In this document: positions 10,300-20,843 of the stretch, in pieces | Layout of the letters: every line of letters begins with the position of its first letter | How positions within the stretch are numbered: the stretch's first letter is position 1 | NCBI GenBank assembly: GCA_029706075.1 | Contig: JAINUG010000134.1 | Location: forward strand, 1,300,001 to 1,364,000 | Origin: Aldrovandia affinis | Taxonomy: Eukaryota; Chordata; Actinopteri; Notacanthiformes; Halosauridae | Length of the DNA stretch: 64,000 nt | Direction: 5' to 3' | Position numbers and translations under genes: made by a program | Notes under the pieces: generated by a model | The model's database searches: none | Seen by the model: only the letters and a program-made list of their open reading frames with translations | Told to the model about the DNA's origin: nothing

Positions 10300-11460
10300 A
10301 TAAAAAAGGCATATTTCTGTTCAACACTATTTTGTTGAACTATCCTGTCATTTTGAAACGTTTTGTTCTTTTTTATTTTGATCGCAGCTGGGCTTGCATG
10401 AGCGTCCCCCAAGGGGGGAGTGTGTGTGTGGGGTGGGATCTGTTTACCATGTCTTCTTTGTTTATCGCCAAAAGTTGATGCTGAGTAATGTAACTATCAG
10501 CGGTGACTCTTCCTGACACTAGCTCTTGTTGTCTGCCATAGGATATAAAGACGGAATTTGAAAAGCTTGTATTGTGACTTTTTGTCATGTGGGAATCATA
10601 CACTCACACAAATGCACATACGGACCCACATACAAACACAGACACCCCCCCACACACACACAGGTTAAAAAAAGTCCAGGTAAAAACAGCATATCTTTAT
10701 GAAAATGGAAAATAAGATACAAACATACATACGATGGAATTTGAAACAAGGTTTTCCTGTCAATAAAATGTACATCTTTATCTGTGTGCCAAGTCTTAGG
10801 CCTCTTTTGACTCTGGATTGTGAGCATGAAATTGAGGAGACAGAACAGAGACAGAACTTTACCTTTACAGTGAACATTGCTCTCACCCTGTTTTAATTTG
10901 TTTGCTTGATTAACAGGCATGCCAATTAGTTGAATTATCTGCACCCATTGGCAGGCAATTCCCCCCTCTGTTAATTATATATAATGTAATTGTGTTTCTT
11001 TTTCCTTCATGTCACATTAGGGAATTTAAATGATTAGATGGAGTTCCATTTAGTAAAATCAATTTAATCATTATAGAGAAAACGCTTTTTAAAGTTAAGT
11101 TAAATCACCGTATAATTGCGTGTCGCAAGGGCTTTCAGTGCAAAGTGTGCAACCTTTGCCAGCACAAAACTTCTTCACAAAATCAGCCCTGTGTATTATA
11201 TCAATCATAGGCTGTGTATTATAAATCTATGCCTTACAAATATTCCCTGGTTTGATGCAGGGAGAGGTAAAAGTTATTATATTCAGAAATATAAGAACTG
11301 GAGGCTTCCCTTCTTGAATAATGGTCCAATATCCCACTAGCATCTCAAAACTTGACATGACAGCATTCCAAGAATGAATGAAGCTGTTCTTAAGGCAAAG
11401 GGCGGCCCACCTCATTACTAGTTAATAAATATTAATATATTGTTTGGTTTTTAGTTTGTG
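9975..11460. other. Unique intergenic sequence, no gene seen
   Basis: Contains a (TA)n tract at 10268-10297 and a short CA tract near 10648-10662. ORFs here carry no recognisable domain. Confidence 0.5.
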
Positions 11461-11467
11461 TACCCCC

Positions 11468-11541
<74 letters not shown>

Positions 11542-11571
11542 CCCTGTGTGTGTATATATATATATATATAT
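11461..11571. repeat. Long (TA)n microsatellite with a duplicated flank
   Basis: The motif TACCCCCTGTGTGTGTATAT occurs at 11461 and again at 11539, each followed by a TA tract. The LTR element at 11572 is inserted at its right end, which hides the target duplication. Confidence 0.9.
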
Positions 11572-11638
11572 AGTGGCAGCCCAAGGGGCTGCACAAGAAA
11601 ATGGCTGCCTGGCCTCCAACACATGGCAGCCCAAAACA

Positions 11639-11716
11639 CTACATTTCCCAGCAGGACAGTCACACCTGCCTGGTGAAGGCATGGAGGCAGGGCAAAACAC
11701 TACATTTCCCAGCAGG
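11639..11716 (+). promoter_or_regulatory. Two ZNF143/THAP11-like motifs in U3
   Basis: ACTACATTTCCCAGCAGG occurs twice in the 5' LTR (about 11638-11655 and 11699-11716) and once in the 3' LTR (about 14445-14462). It closely matches the known vertebrate ZNF143 (Staf)/THAP11 site, ACTACAnTTCCCAGnAnGC. The sites lie roughly 100-180 bp upstream of the TATTTAAA box. Binding is inference. Confidence 0.5.
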
Positions 11717-11812
11717 CCCGGGTCACGGTCTGAGCGAAATGGCAGGGCCGATTTTTTCTCCCAGTCCAGCCCTGAATGGAGCTAACGACCAGCTGAAGGC
11801 CATTTCAAGGCC

Positions 11813-11820
11813 TATTTAAA
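11813..11820 (+). promoter_or_regulatory. TATA-like box of the 5' LTR
   Basis: CCTATTTAAAGGACTC, conserved in the 3' LTR at 14531-14538. Transcription would be expected to start about 25-30 bp downstream. Confidence 0.5.
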
Positions 11821-12239
11821 GGACTCGCTCCCAGCACCTGTTGAGAGGAGTAGGAACGTGTTGAGTGTATTGAAGGAGAGAGAAAGAGAAGCCTGTGAAG
11901 TCGTTGACCAGCCAGGATTTAGAAAGAGAGTGTTGGAGTGTGTTATTTTGTGTTTGACCGGATTGGGTGAGGACCCCCCCTTTGAATATCGACTACGGAC
12001 TGAATTGTGGACTTGGACCTGGATTTTGGATTGGGTTTTGGACATTGACGACGAGCTAAGGATTGCGGACTTTATGTTTTTGTATTCCCCCGAAGACCCC
12101 ACCCTTTGTTTTGTGTTGTCAAGTATTAGTTTAATTAAAAAAATTTTTTTTTATATTACTGCCTCCTCCGTGTTCTTAAACTTGCCTACGCCCTCTGCAA
12201 GGTCCTTGTGTGTCGCCCAACCCCTGGGGACATCACATA

Positions 12240-12257
12240 TGGTGCAGAATGTGGGCA
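12240..12257 (+). other. Primer-binding-like site
   Basis: TGGTGCAGAATGTGGGCA lies 2 bp after the 5' LTR. It begins TGG, as required to pair with a tRNA CCA end, and resembles the tRNA-Leu type sites (TGGTGTCAGAAGTGGG) of some vertebrate LTR elements, with differences. Confidence 0.45.
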
Positions 12258-12369
12258 GAGGGCATCACTTATAGGCAAGAGGAGGTAATGCAAGTGAGTG
12301 GGATTTTTTATTTTTTATTTTTGAAAGAACTACTCCGTGATTGAAGGGGACTGGACAGTGGATCCAGAC

Positions 12370-14514
12370 ATGGAGTCTTGGCTGGAGGCAGAGGGGCACA
12401 AGTACCTGTCAAAAGTGCACCGACGTTCCCTCAAGGTCTACTTTCAAGCAAGTCCAGCCCTCAAATGCTCCTTTTTGGCTGGAATGGCGCCCTATGTTGC
12501 TGAGGCCATCAGTGAAATGGAGAGGGTGTTGAGAACCCTGAAGGGACGACAGATGAAAAAAGTCCTAAAGAAGGATGGCCACTCCTGCTCTGTGGTGCCC
12601 CCTAGGGAGAAGAGAGAAAATGTCCCGGGTAAGCCTCAAAAGCAGCATACAACTGTTGCAGAGTTAGGAGCGGCACAAATTGTGATCAAGGGCAAAGAGG
12701 ACGAGATCCAGAAATTGGAGCAATGTTGTCAGGACCAGAGGGAGGACCTGGTGAAGAACCAGAGATGGGCGGCCATGGTGGAGGACCAATGGCGAGTCAT
12801 CCTCCGGGAGGTCCAACAACTGAAAGGTGTCCAGACTGAGCTGTACCGGACGAAAGCTGAGTTGGGGACCTCGGAGGAGCACCATCTGGTGGCCGTTGGG
12901 AGATTGATGCAGGAGCACACTGACTTGCTGAGAGTGCTGGGAATCATGGCTGGGGAGCTGGAGAAGGACAAAGCATCCCTTGTTGATTACGTGAGGCAGG
13001 TAGAGGCCCACAACCTTGCGCTCAAAGAAAAAGTGTGAACCCTAACCAGGATGTTGGAGGAAAAGCATTTACAGTGTCTGAACATCCAGAAATCCCAGGA
13101 CAAGGCCAAAGAAGAATGGGCCAGGGCATTGTTGGATGTGCAGACCAGGCTCGAGCAGAAGGAGGTGGAGCTAAGGAGAGAAGCGGAGAACCATGCGTCC
13201 GAGGCAGAGCAACTCCGGAGCAGAGTGGAGCAAGAGCGTGAGGGAAGGCAGGAGCTGGAGACACAGTTGGAGCAGGTGAAGACCCTTGCTGTAAAGCAAG
13301 AAGAGGAGATGTTTGCTTTACAAGAACTTCACCAAACTGCCTCTACAGCCCTCCTGACCGAACAGAAGAGAAACGAAGAGCTCCCTCTACTGCGAGAGGA
13401 AGTGCAGGTCTTAACTGAGAGGCTGGACTAGAAAGAAGCCCAGCAGCGGGCCACAGAGAATTCATTTCGTCAAGTATTAAAAATACAAACCGAAAATCTG
13501 CTGGATCTGCAGGATCAACTGGACGAGGTGAGTGAAGAGCTTGAGTGTGCAAGACGTGTGCCCGGGGTACAAGATTCTGCCACACAGGTGGAGCTCTCAC
13601 AGCCAGTGGAGCCAGCAGGAGGCAATGACCAGATATTGGAGTTGGAGTGGGATGGATGGTCTTCAGTCCCACTCAGCCTGCAGGACCTTGGAAGGGGACT
13701 AGAGGAGCAGTATGTGGAGGATGAACTGTGGTGGGACCACAGTGTTGAAGAGGGTCTCTTGACTATGGCTGAGGAGGCCTGGTTGAAGGCCCAACCATCT
13801 CCTGATTTGGTAAGTCCGTCGCCGTCACTAAAGTTGAGAAAAGTGAAGATTAGAGGTTCTCCACTTAAGAGTAAAGGAAAATGGAACAGGCAGATGTGTA
13901 GATGGAATGACCGTGGGAAGCGTGTGTGGAGCAGAGATGCAAGAAGGACAAAGAAAGACAAAGAGAAAATTAACAGTGTTGTGAAGAACATGTTTTCACT
14001 GGATGCTGAACTTGACCCCCTGGAAGCAAAAGGGACGTGGAAGAAAAGGCTGAAGCATGGACACTGGATTCCGAAATGGCACAAAGTGTACCGGAGGAGC
14101 CATGGAGGGCTGGTGAAGACCAGAGCAGGAGCGGTGACCGCTCCGTCTGTGGAGCCCAGAGCCGGTACACCCATATGGCCACTTGGTGGCAGTAAAGGTG
14201 AGCAACTTGTGCCATTCACTAATGACGTGCAGATGTTTTTTCAGGGGAATGGACATGGAATCTGGACATTTGATCCTGGTGGAGCACTGCCTGAGTGGAC
14301 CTGGAGAGGGGGGCCCTCCTGGTGGCCGCTGGACATAGGCCGCTCAGCCCTCCCGAGGTCAGAGCTGAGGAGGAGGGTGTGTGGCAGCCCAAGGGGCTGC
14401 ACAAGAAAATGGCTGCCTGGCCTCCAACACATAGCAGCCCAAAACACTACATTTCCCAGCAGGCCACAGTCACACCTGAACGGAGTGAAGGCAATGGAGC
14501 TAACGACCAGCTGA
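12370..14514 (+). pseudogene. Coiled-coil/basic ORF of the LTR element, two nonsense codons
   Basis: One frame stays open for about 714 codons apart from TGA at 13036-13038 and TAG at 13429-13431; the frame is otherwise intact, so it is a recently disabled gene. The first ATG is 12370 (MESWLEAEGHKYLSKVHRRS). Residues about 1-70 look globular and alpha-helical and could act like a gag N-terminus. From roughly 95 to 395 the sequence is rich in E, K, Q and L in heptad-like spacing, predicting a long coiled coil. The last third is Pro/Trp-containing and strongly basic (about 435-560), suggesting nucleic-acid binding. There is no CCHC knuckle, protease or polymerase motif. The frame runs through the purine tract and 135 nt into the 3' LTR, ending TGA at 14512-14514. 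Function is unknown; a structural, gag-like role is a guess. Confidence 0.7.
14362..14377 (+). other. Polypurine tract
   Basis: GAGCTGAGGAGGAGGG ends 2 bp before the 3' LTR, where a plus-strand primer is expected. It is also read as part of the coding frame. Confidence 0.6.
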
Positions 14515-14696
14515 AGGCCATTTCAAGGCCTATTTAAAGGACTCCCAGCACCTGTTGAGAGGAGTAGGAATGTGTTGAGTGTGTTGAAGGAGAGAGAAAG
14601 AGAAGCCTGTGAAGTCGTTGACCAGTCAGGATTTAGAAAGAGAGTGTTGGAGTGTGTTGTTTTGTGTTTGACCGGATTGTGTGAGGACCCCCCCTT
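14380..14696 (+). repeat. 3' LTR, first part
   Basis: Matches the 5' LTR from TGTGGCAGCC to GGACCCCCCC with few substitutions and a roughly 90-bp shorter U3. It ends where the LINE begins; 142 bp corresponding to 11983-12124 of the 5' LTR are missing at this junction. Confidence 0.85.
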
Positions 14697-14713
14697 GTGA
14701 TCCAGGTTGTACT

Positions 14714-16127
14714 TCCTGAGCATCCTCAGGAAGTGTAATCGCTGCTGGGCCTTCTTGATGACCGCTGTGGTGTTCTCAGACCAAGAGAGGTCAGCAGAGA
14801 TGAGGGTGCCCAGGAATTTGAAAGTGTGGACTCTCTCCACACACTCACCATTGATGTAAAGGGGGGCGGGGTCTGCTCTGTTCTTCCTGAAGTCACAGAT
14901 GATTTCCTTAGTTTTTGTGGTGTTCAGTGCCAAGTTGTTCACTGCACACCACGCTGTTAATTTCAGGATCTCATCTCGGTAGGCAGACTCGTCCCCTCCA
15001 GATATGAGCCCAACCACCGTGGTGTCATCCGCGAATTTGACGAAGATGTTGTCTGGGTGTGCTGGGCTGCAGTCGTGGGTGTAAAGAGAGTACAGTAGTG
15101 GGCTCAGCACACAACCCTGAGGAGAGCCGGTGCTGAGTGTGCGGGTGGAGGACAAGTGTGGGCCGAGTTTCACAGTCTGGGGGCGGTCAGTCAGGAAGTA
15201 TTTTATCCAGGAGCAGGTGAGTGGGGGGATGCCTAAGTCTAACAGCTTGGTAATCAGGATGTCTGGGATGATTGTATTGAAGGCTGAACTGTAGTCGATG
15301 ATGAGCTTACATAGCTCTCCCGGTGTTCCAGATGGCTCAGCGCAAAGTGGAGAGCTATGGCTATGGCATCCTCAGTGGATCAGTTTGCCCGATAGGCAGG
15401 CTTTAATGTGGGGTAAGACCAGCCTCTCAAAGCACTTCATGATGACAGCTGTGAGTGCTACTGGTCGGTAGTCATTGAGGCTGTCTGTGGCTGTTTTCTT
15501 AGGTACGGGGATGATTGTAGCTGATTTCAGGCAGGATGGGATGACAGCTTGTGCCAGGGAGCGATTAAAGATGGTAGTGAAGACCCCTGCGAGCTGGTCA
15601 GCACATGCTTTGAGCACCTTCCCGGGTACTCCATCTGGCCCAGCGGCCTTCCTGGGGTTCACTGCCCTGAGCACCCGTCTCACATCATGCTCCGTTAGAG
15701 TGAGTGCGGGGGTATCGGGGGCTGGTGGGGGTCGAGGGGGTGTGGCTGGGTGCTGTGTCTCGAAGCGTGCAAAGAAGCTGTTCAGCTCCTCTGCTAGTGA
15801 CACACCTGGGTTCCCAGTTGTTACCACACAGCCACTGTAGTTGGTGATGTTCTGTATACCCTGCCACACTTGCCGTGGGTTGTTGCTGGAGAGGTGGTCT
15901 TCTATCCTCTTCTTGTAGTCCACTTTTGCGTTCTTAATTCCTCCCTTCAGTTCGGCTCTGGCAGCCCTGTACAGAGCTCCATCACCTGACCTGAAGGCAG
16001 TGTCACGGGCCCTGAGAAGCATATGGACGTGGCAGGTCATCCAGGGTTTTTGGTTGGGGAAGACCCGGATCGTTTTTTCCACAGTGACCTCCTCAATACA
16101 GCACTTGATGTAAAAAAGTACAGTCAC
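14714..16127 (-). pseudogene. LINE reverse transcriptase domain, broken
   Basis: On the minus strand the N-terminal part (16127-15372) includes RKAAGPDGVPGKVLKACADQ and IIPVPKKTATDSLNDYRPVA, the fingers and palm signatures of LINE RT. A gap and frameshift near 15372 follow LPHIKACL, and a TGA interrupts the AYRAN-STEDA segment. Another frameshift falls near 15305-15315 before [11 protein letters not shown] (catalytic Asp). The 3' part (to about 14714) has [20 protein letters not shown] and the catalytic [11 protein letters not shown]. All catalytic aspartates are still encoded, but several frameshifts make it non-functional. Spliced LTR sequence extends the last frame to 14523. Confidence 0.85.
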
Positions 16128-16487
16128 TAGGAATATTGCCAGGTCCCGATGTTCAAATATATCCCACTCGGTATGTGCAAAACAGTCCTGTAGCTGAGAA
16201 AGTGCATCCTCAGGCCATGTTGTTATAGTTTTTGTGACTGGTCTTGTTCTCGCTCTGAGGGGGGTGTATGCTGGGGTAAGCAGCAGGGAGAGGTGGTCTG
16301 ACTTCCCGAGTTGAGGGAGAGCTATGGCTCTGTATGCATGCTTGATGTTAGAGTAAACATGATCAAGAGTGTTTCTCCCCCTAGTTGGACACTTGACATG
16401 CTGGTAAAATTTCGGCAGGACCGATTTTAGGTTTGCCTTATTAAAATCTCCAGCAATTATGTGGACACCATCAGGGTGGGCCCGCTG

Positions 16488-17099
16488 TCATTTGTTTATG
16501 GCGTTTAGCAGTATAGAGAGAGCTATGCTAACGTTAGCATCTGGTGGTATGTAAACAGCCGTGATACTCACTACCGTTAGCTCTCTTGGCAGAAAAAAAG
16601 GTCGGCACTTCACTGACATATACTCCAGGTCAGGAGAACAGTGACTATCTATGATAGTGCTGTTGTTAGACCAGGCATTGTGCACATAGATACATAGCCC
16701 CCCTCCTCTGCACTTACCGGAGTCCTTGTTTCTGTCCCAGCGGAGGAGTGTGCGGCCTGCTAGCTTCATCGTGGCATCGGGGATTTGCAGCTGTAGCCAG
16801 GTCTCGGTTATTATCAGAGCACAGCAGTTGCGCACGTAGCTATTTCCAGCAAGTTGTAGTTCCAGTTCGTCTGTTTTGTGAACCATGGATCTGGCGTTGG
16901 TGAGATATAAGCTCGGGAGAGGTGGCTTGTGAGGCTGATTCCTGAGTTTCAGGAGGAGGCCGGACCTGCAGCCCCGCTTTTGCTTTCTCTCCGTCCGCCG
17001 CCTACGCCGGCTGCTGGATCCGATAACAATCCACGGGGATCCTGGTGCCCTGGCTATCTCGCCTGGTATGTTGTAAGTGCGGTGAAAGTCGGTAGACAC
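16488..17099 (-). pseudogene. LINE endonuclease (APE-type) N-terminal part
   Basis: Contains LTNARSMVHKTDELELQLAG, ALIITETWLQ (the E of the APE-type 'TETWL' motif), GGGLCIYVHNAW and VSITAVYIPPDANVS, in the order seen in L2/Rex1-type endonucleases. A basic, Arg-rich segment precedes it (about residues 30-45). The C-terminal half of the domain (catalytic D/H motifs) lies in 16128-16487, where the frame is broken; for example TTKWQRAHPDGVHIIAGDFN-like sequence can be traced with stops. Confidence 0.8.
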
Positions 17100-17270
17100 A
17101 GGTAGTTTGTGTTGAAATCCAATGTCCAGTAGGTCCTGTCAGCTATAGTACCGACTCGCCGATGAAAACGCACAAAAACAGATGGAAACGCACAAAAAAC
17201 AAACAAAACAAAGCACAAAAAGGGAGAGCCAAGAGCCGCTGGGACCGTGCGCGCCGCCATCTTGCCGCAC

Positions 17271-17383
17271 ATTAGTTTAATAAATTATTGTTTTGTTTAT
17301 ATTACTGCCTCCTCCGTGTTCTTTAACTTGCCTACGCCCTCTGCAAGGTCCGTGCGTGTCGCCCAACCCCTGGGGACACCACA
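17271..17383 (+). repeat. 3' LTR, second part
   Basis: Matches 12125-12237 of the 5' LTR: ATTAGTTTAATAAATTATTG through GGGGACACCACA. It retains AATAAA (about 17279-17284), the likely polyadenylation signal, which is mutated in the 5' LTR (AATTAAAA). Confidence 0.85.
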
Positions 17384-17437
17384 ATATATATATACATATA
17401 CTTATATACATATACATATATATATATATATATATAC
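17384..17437. repeat. (TA)n/(CATA)n microsatellite
   Basis: ATATATATATACATATACTTATATACATATACATATATATATATA, the right flank of the LTR element. Confidence 0.85.
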
Positions 17438-17500
17438 GTATGTGATGAAACATATGTTGAAATTGATATTGTTTTTCACACTTTAAGTTGTCTGAACATA

Positions 17501-18990
17501 CACTACCGGTCAAAAGTTTTAGAACACCTCAATTTTTCCAGTTTGTATTGAAATTTACACAGTTTAATGTCTCAATGTACTCTGAAATTAAAGCATAGAA
17601 CAAATTGCAGATAAAAAATAAATCATGGAATCGTTTTGTTTAACTCAAAGTAGCCACCTTTTGCAGATATAACAGCTGAACAAACTTGTGGCATTCGTTC
17701 TACAATGGAAATCAAATATAAGTTCTTCCCAACAAATGTGTTGCACTTGTAGGTTGCTTTGCTTTCACCCAGTTCATCCCAAACCAGCTTGATGGGGTTA
17801 AAGTCTGGAGACTGTGCTGGCCATTTCATGATTTGAAGCCTAAAGTCTTGTTCTTTTCTTCTAAGGTAGTTCTGACATAGCCATAGGTATGTTTTTGGTC
17901 ATAATCTTGCTGTAGGATGAACCTCTGACCAACTAGACGTAGACCAGAGGGTATTGTATGGCGCTGCAAAATGCTGTGGTAGCCCTTTTGGTTCAGGGTG
18001 CCAGTGACTCTGTGCAAGTCGCCGACTCTGGATCCAGCAAAAGAGCGCTTCACACTTCCTCCTCCATGTTTGACAGTTGGTGTCACACACTGAGGAACCA
18101 TCCTTCCGCCTACTCGACGGCATACAAAAACTCTGCGTGATGAACCAAAGATTTCAAATTTTGATTCATCGGTCCATAAGACCTTCTTCCAGTCTTCAGT
18201 AGTCCACTGGCGGTGCTTCATGGCCCAGGCAAGCCTCTTTTTCTTATTTTGCCATCTATCTTAGCAATGGCTTTCTTACTGTCACTTGACCTGTCAAATC
18301 TGCACCTCAAAGTCTTCTCTTCACAGTAGAAACTGAGACTTCCTTACTTCGACCAGTGTTAAGCTGTGCTTGAAGCTGTTGTCCTGTGAGCCACATATCA
18401 TGCAAGCTGTTGACTCTCAGAAACTTGTCTTCTGATTTTGTTGTGGCTTTAGGTCTGCCAGACCTCTTCCTGTCAGAGTTTCCTCCAGTTTCCAAGTGCC
18501 TTTTGATGGTGTAGGAAACTATAGGCTACTCACTGACACCTTGGCCTTCTTTACAATTTCTCTAAAGGAAAGACCTACACTTTTAAGGGTTATAATGGTC
18601 TGTCTGTCTTCCTTTGTTAATTCCCTTTTTCTCACCATTATGATAGCAATATACTACTTCCTGCAGTGCAATATTGTCCAAATAATGCTTCAGAGGGTGT
18701 AGCAACACAGTCTGTTCCAACACTGCTTTTATACAGACAGAGGGTTTGTAAGTAATCAACAAAAGTTGAGACACCTGTAGGAATTGTTTGCATCAACTTT
18801 CAAGGCTTAATTTACTTCCATTGCTGCAGAACAGCTATAACGTTCTTAACCCATTACTTGTTCCCTGAAAACGACCCTTTTTTTAATAACTGAAATTGAC
18901 ATTATTTTTCCGTTTTTGGTAACCTAAACTTTTTTCACCTCAGTTAAAACTGGAAAAATGGGGGTGTTCTAAAACTTTTGACCGGTAGTA
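17501..18990 (-). mobile_element. Tc1-like DNA transposon, family C, full length
   Basis: 1490 bp with TA at 17499-17500 and 18991-18992. Left end CACTACCGGTCAAAAGTTTT; right end reverse complement TACTACCGGTCAAAAGTTTT; both continue AGAACACC. The transposase gene reads on the minus strand (about 18500 down to 17620). A shortened fold-back relative lies at 52828-53696. Confidence 0.95.
17623..18495 (-). pseudogene. Tc1-like transposase, family C, catalytic Glu lost
   Basis: N-terminal segment (18495-18307) has the KRSGRPKATT linker and a helix-turn-helix-like region ending STVKRRL. After disruptions the catalytic domain resumes (18221-17826): LWTDESKFEIFG with the first Asp and ILQQDYDQKHT with the second. 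The final segment (17829 down) reads PAQSPDFNPIKLVWDEL: the position normally filled by the third catalytic residue Glu is Lys (codon at 17788-17790). Stops and frame changes separate the three pieces. The enzyme is dead both by frame and by active site. Confidence 0.85.
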
Positions 18991-20843
18991 TAGGTATTAG
19001 CCAGAAGCCACTGTGAAATATACTTCCTGCATTTGGATCCTGCTGAATAAATTGAAAGAAGCATCGGATGTATCACTTACGTTCAGATTCTTTCATTTCT
19101 AAGCTGGTAAAAATTAATTGTATATAGTTCATAGTTCACTTCCAAATTTGCAATAACTTGCAAGAGAGAGGTGTGGCATACCAGCATAAGAAATAGATCC
19201 TATCCAAATTAACATTTTTTCTACACAATGAACAATTCTGCTCCTACTACTTATTAATTAGTTGTACCATTGACACTATAATAATAATCATAATACATTT
19301 AAATATTTTGTTGAAGATATGACAGAATTTAGTTTGGGGCCTATTTCAACATTTAGAAGAGAAAAAAAACACAATGATGGTATTTCTCCTCATTTTGCAT
19401 TTTGATGGCAAAATCCATTTCAGTTGATAGTTTTTTAAGCAGAGTAAATTTGAATTTGAAAATGAATGATGCCATTGATGATGATGAGACTTTCATGCTG
19501 ATATTCAATTGGTCCATAGGGATCCACTGCAGGTGGCGCTGAAATAAAAAAAGTCACAACAATGGTTGCATAATGCAAAGCCTAAACAGCCAGAGGGACG
19601 GAACTCACAGTGCCAGAGAGAAGGATGCATTGTGAGGGTCATGGATTCTGTCAAAACTGCTGTTATTTACATGTCTTTCTTAATGATGTAAAGGTAATCT
19701 CAAACTTATTCTACTAAACTATTCAAAGTATCACTTATCTGCTTTTTCACTGTTTTTCATCTGTAAACATTATGAATACACTTGCTGTTCTCTTTGTTTT
19801 CTGAACATGCGTCCTGCCCTTCACATAAACTAATTGGTGTGGAATATTTATGCTGTTGGAACATTATAACAACACCTTGATAGATACCCCAGGAGAAATC
19901 ATGAGGTCAGTTTAGTAAAAAAAAAAATAAAGACAACAATCTGATCTGTAGTTTTAAGCAGGAAGGTGCAGGTAGGCAGTAAAGCCCCTTTAGGTACAGA
20001 GCTTCAGATGTCTGCTGGGGGCGAGCCAGAGGCGACAATGTTGAGGATTCCTGTTCAATTTACACCGGGCCCAGGAAGCCTCACATTGTCACCAGACCAT
20101 TCTGGCTGGACTTATGTAACACAGGATTCAACTTGATCAGCAGCGCTTCACCGAATATATCCAGCTTCCCTCCGTAGTTCTGAGACTCTTCATAGTTTAA
20201 AGACAGCTGGACTTGAGTGCTGTGGAGCACTTTGAAAAGCCCTGCAGTACACTATCAGGGCTAAATTGCACATTTCGGGACAAGCGTTTTCTGACATGTT
20301 AGATATTTGTTAGAATGTCATAGAGTGCCCCAGGCTTCTTGCTGCAGTAGCAGACTCACCTCATGTTGGGAAAGATAAAATGGTGAGGAAGCAGACACAT
20401 GACAGAGGACATGTTCTTAGAGGATGAAAGCAGGCAATTAATCAAAGGGAGTGGTGACTTTAAGGCCTCAAGGTTTATATTGCAGAGGGAGAGGAGGGGG
20501 AGGGAGGAGGGGTGTTGGTTTTAAACAAAACGAGGAGTTTTTTGTCCGATAGTCTTTGACTTCACGCTGATGTTAAATACGTTTTGTATTCTCCTCTGGG
20601 GACAGTTTTCTACAGTGAAGATGTTACAATGACAGAAGAAAAATATAAACATAAACAACAACAAAAACAAAAACAATCCTTAAAATGCACCCCAAAATCT
20701 GTTACACTTCAGCAGTTTTCACCTCCAAGGAAATGTCTTCAATTGTTTAGTATACTCTTCCATCACGAAAACAAAAGTCAGAATTTGTAACCAGATAATT
20801 AGGGTGTATCCAGAGGAAAAACTACTGAGCTTAGACTACTAAA
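18991..20843. other. Unique intergenic sequence, no gene seen
   Basis: AT-rich with a few GC-richer patches (19990-20130). No repeat family, exon or RNA gene could be supported. Confidence 0.5.

Larger units (their letters stand above)
11572..12237 (+). repeat. 5' LTR (666 bp)
   Basis: Begins AGTGGCAGCCCAAGGGGCTG (the 3' LTR has TGTGGCAG) and ends GGGGACATCACA. It contains two copies of AAAACACTACATTTCCCAGC (11633 and 11694), a TATA-like TATTTAAA (11813-11820) and a transcribed-like region ending in a polypyrimidine/poly-A-rich stretch near 12125. It is about 90 bp longer than the 3' LTR in U3 because it has the second AAAACACTACATTTCCC unit and adjacent sequence. Confidence 0.85.
14697..17270 (-). 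mobile_element. L2/Rex1-type (jockey-superfamily) LINE, 3'-truncated
   Basis: A non-LTR retrotransposon in minus orientation inside the 3' LTR. Its 5' end (GC-rich, CAAGATGGCGGCGCGCACGG on the minus strand near 17240-17265) looks intact, followed by an endonuclease domain and a reverse transcriptase. The coding sequence stops abruptly after [12 protein letters not shown]; the remaining C-terminus, 3' UTR and tail repeat are absent. LINEs are normally truncated at the 5' end, so loss of the 3' end together with 142 bp of neighbouring LTR points to a later deletion. Confidence 0.85.
11572..17383 (+). mobile_element. Non-autonomous LTR retrotransposon with a coiled-coil ORF and a nested LINE
   Basis: Two direct LTRs (11572-12237; 14380-14696 plus 17271-17383) enclose 2142 bp of internal sequence. 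A primer-binding-like site (12240) and a purine tract (14362-14377) occupy the expected places. LTR ends are TG...CA (the first T of the 5' LTR has become A). Both flanks are TA tracts, so a target duplication of ATAT type is possible but not provable. The internal region is one long reading frame (12370-14514) with no recognisable protease, reverse transcriptase, RNase H, integrase or zinc-knuckle motif, so the element must depend on another for mobility. A LINE (14697-17270) interrupts the 3' LTR. Confidence 0.8.

Noticed and set aside
11422..11785. ORFs with Tyr-Ile repeats
   Set aside because: Translation of (TA)n followed by LTR sequence.
13515..14219. 234-codon minus-strand ORF
   Set aside because: It is the antisense shadow of the coiled-coil frame, Ser/Pro-rich with no domain.
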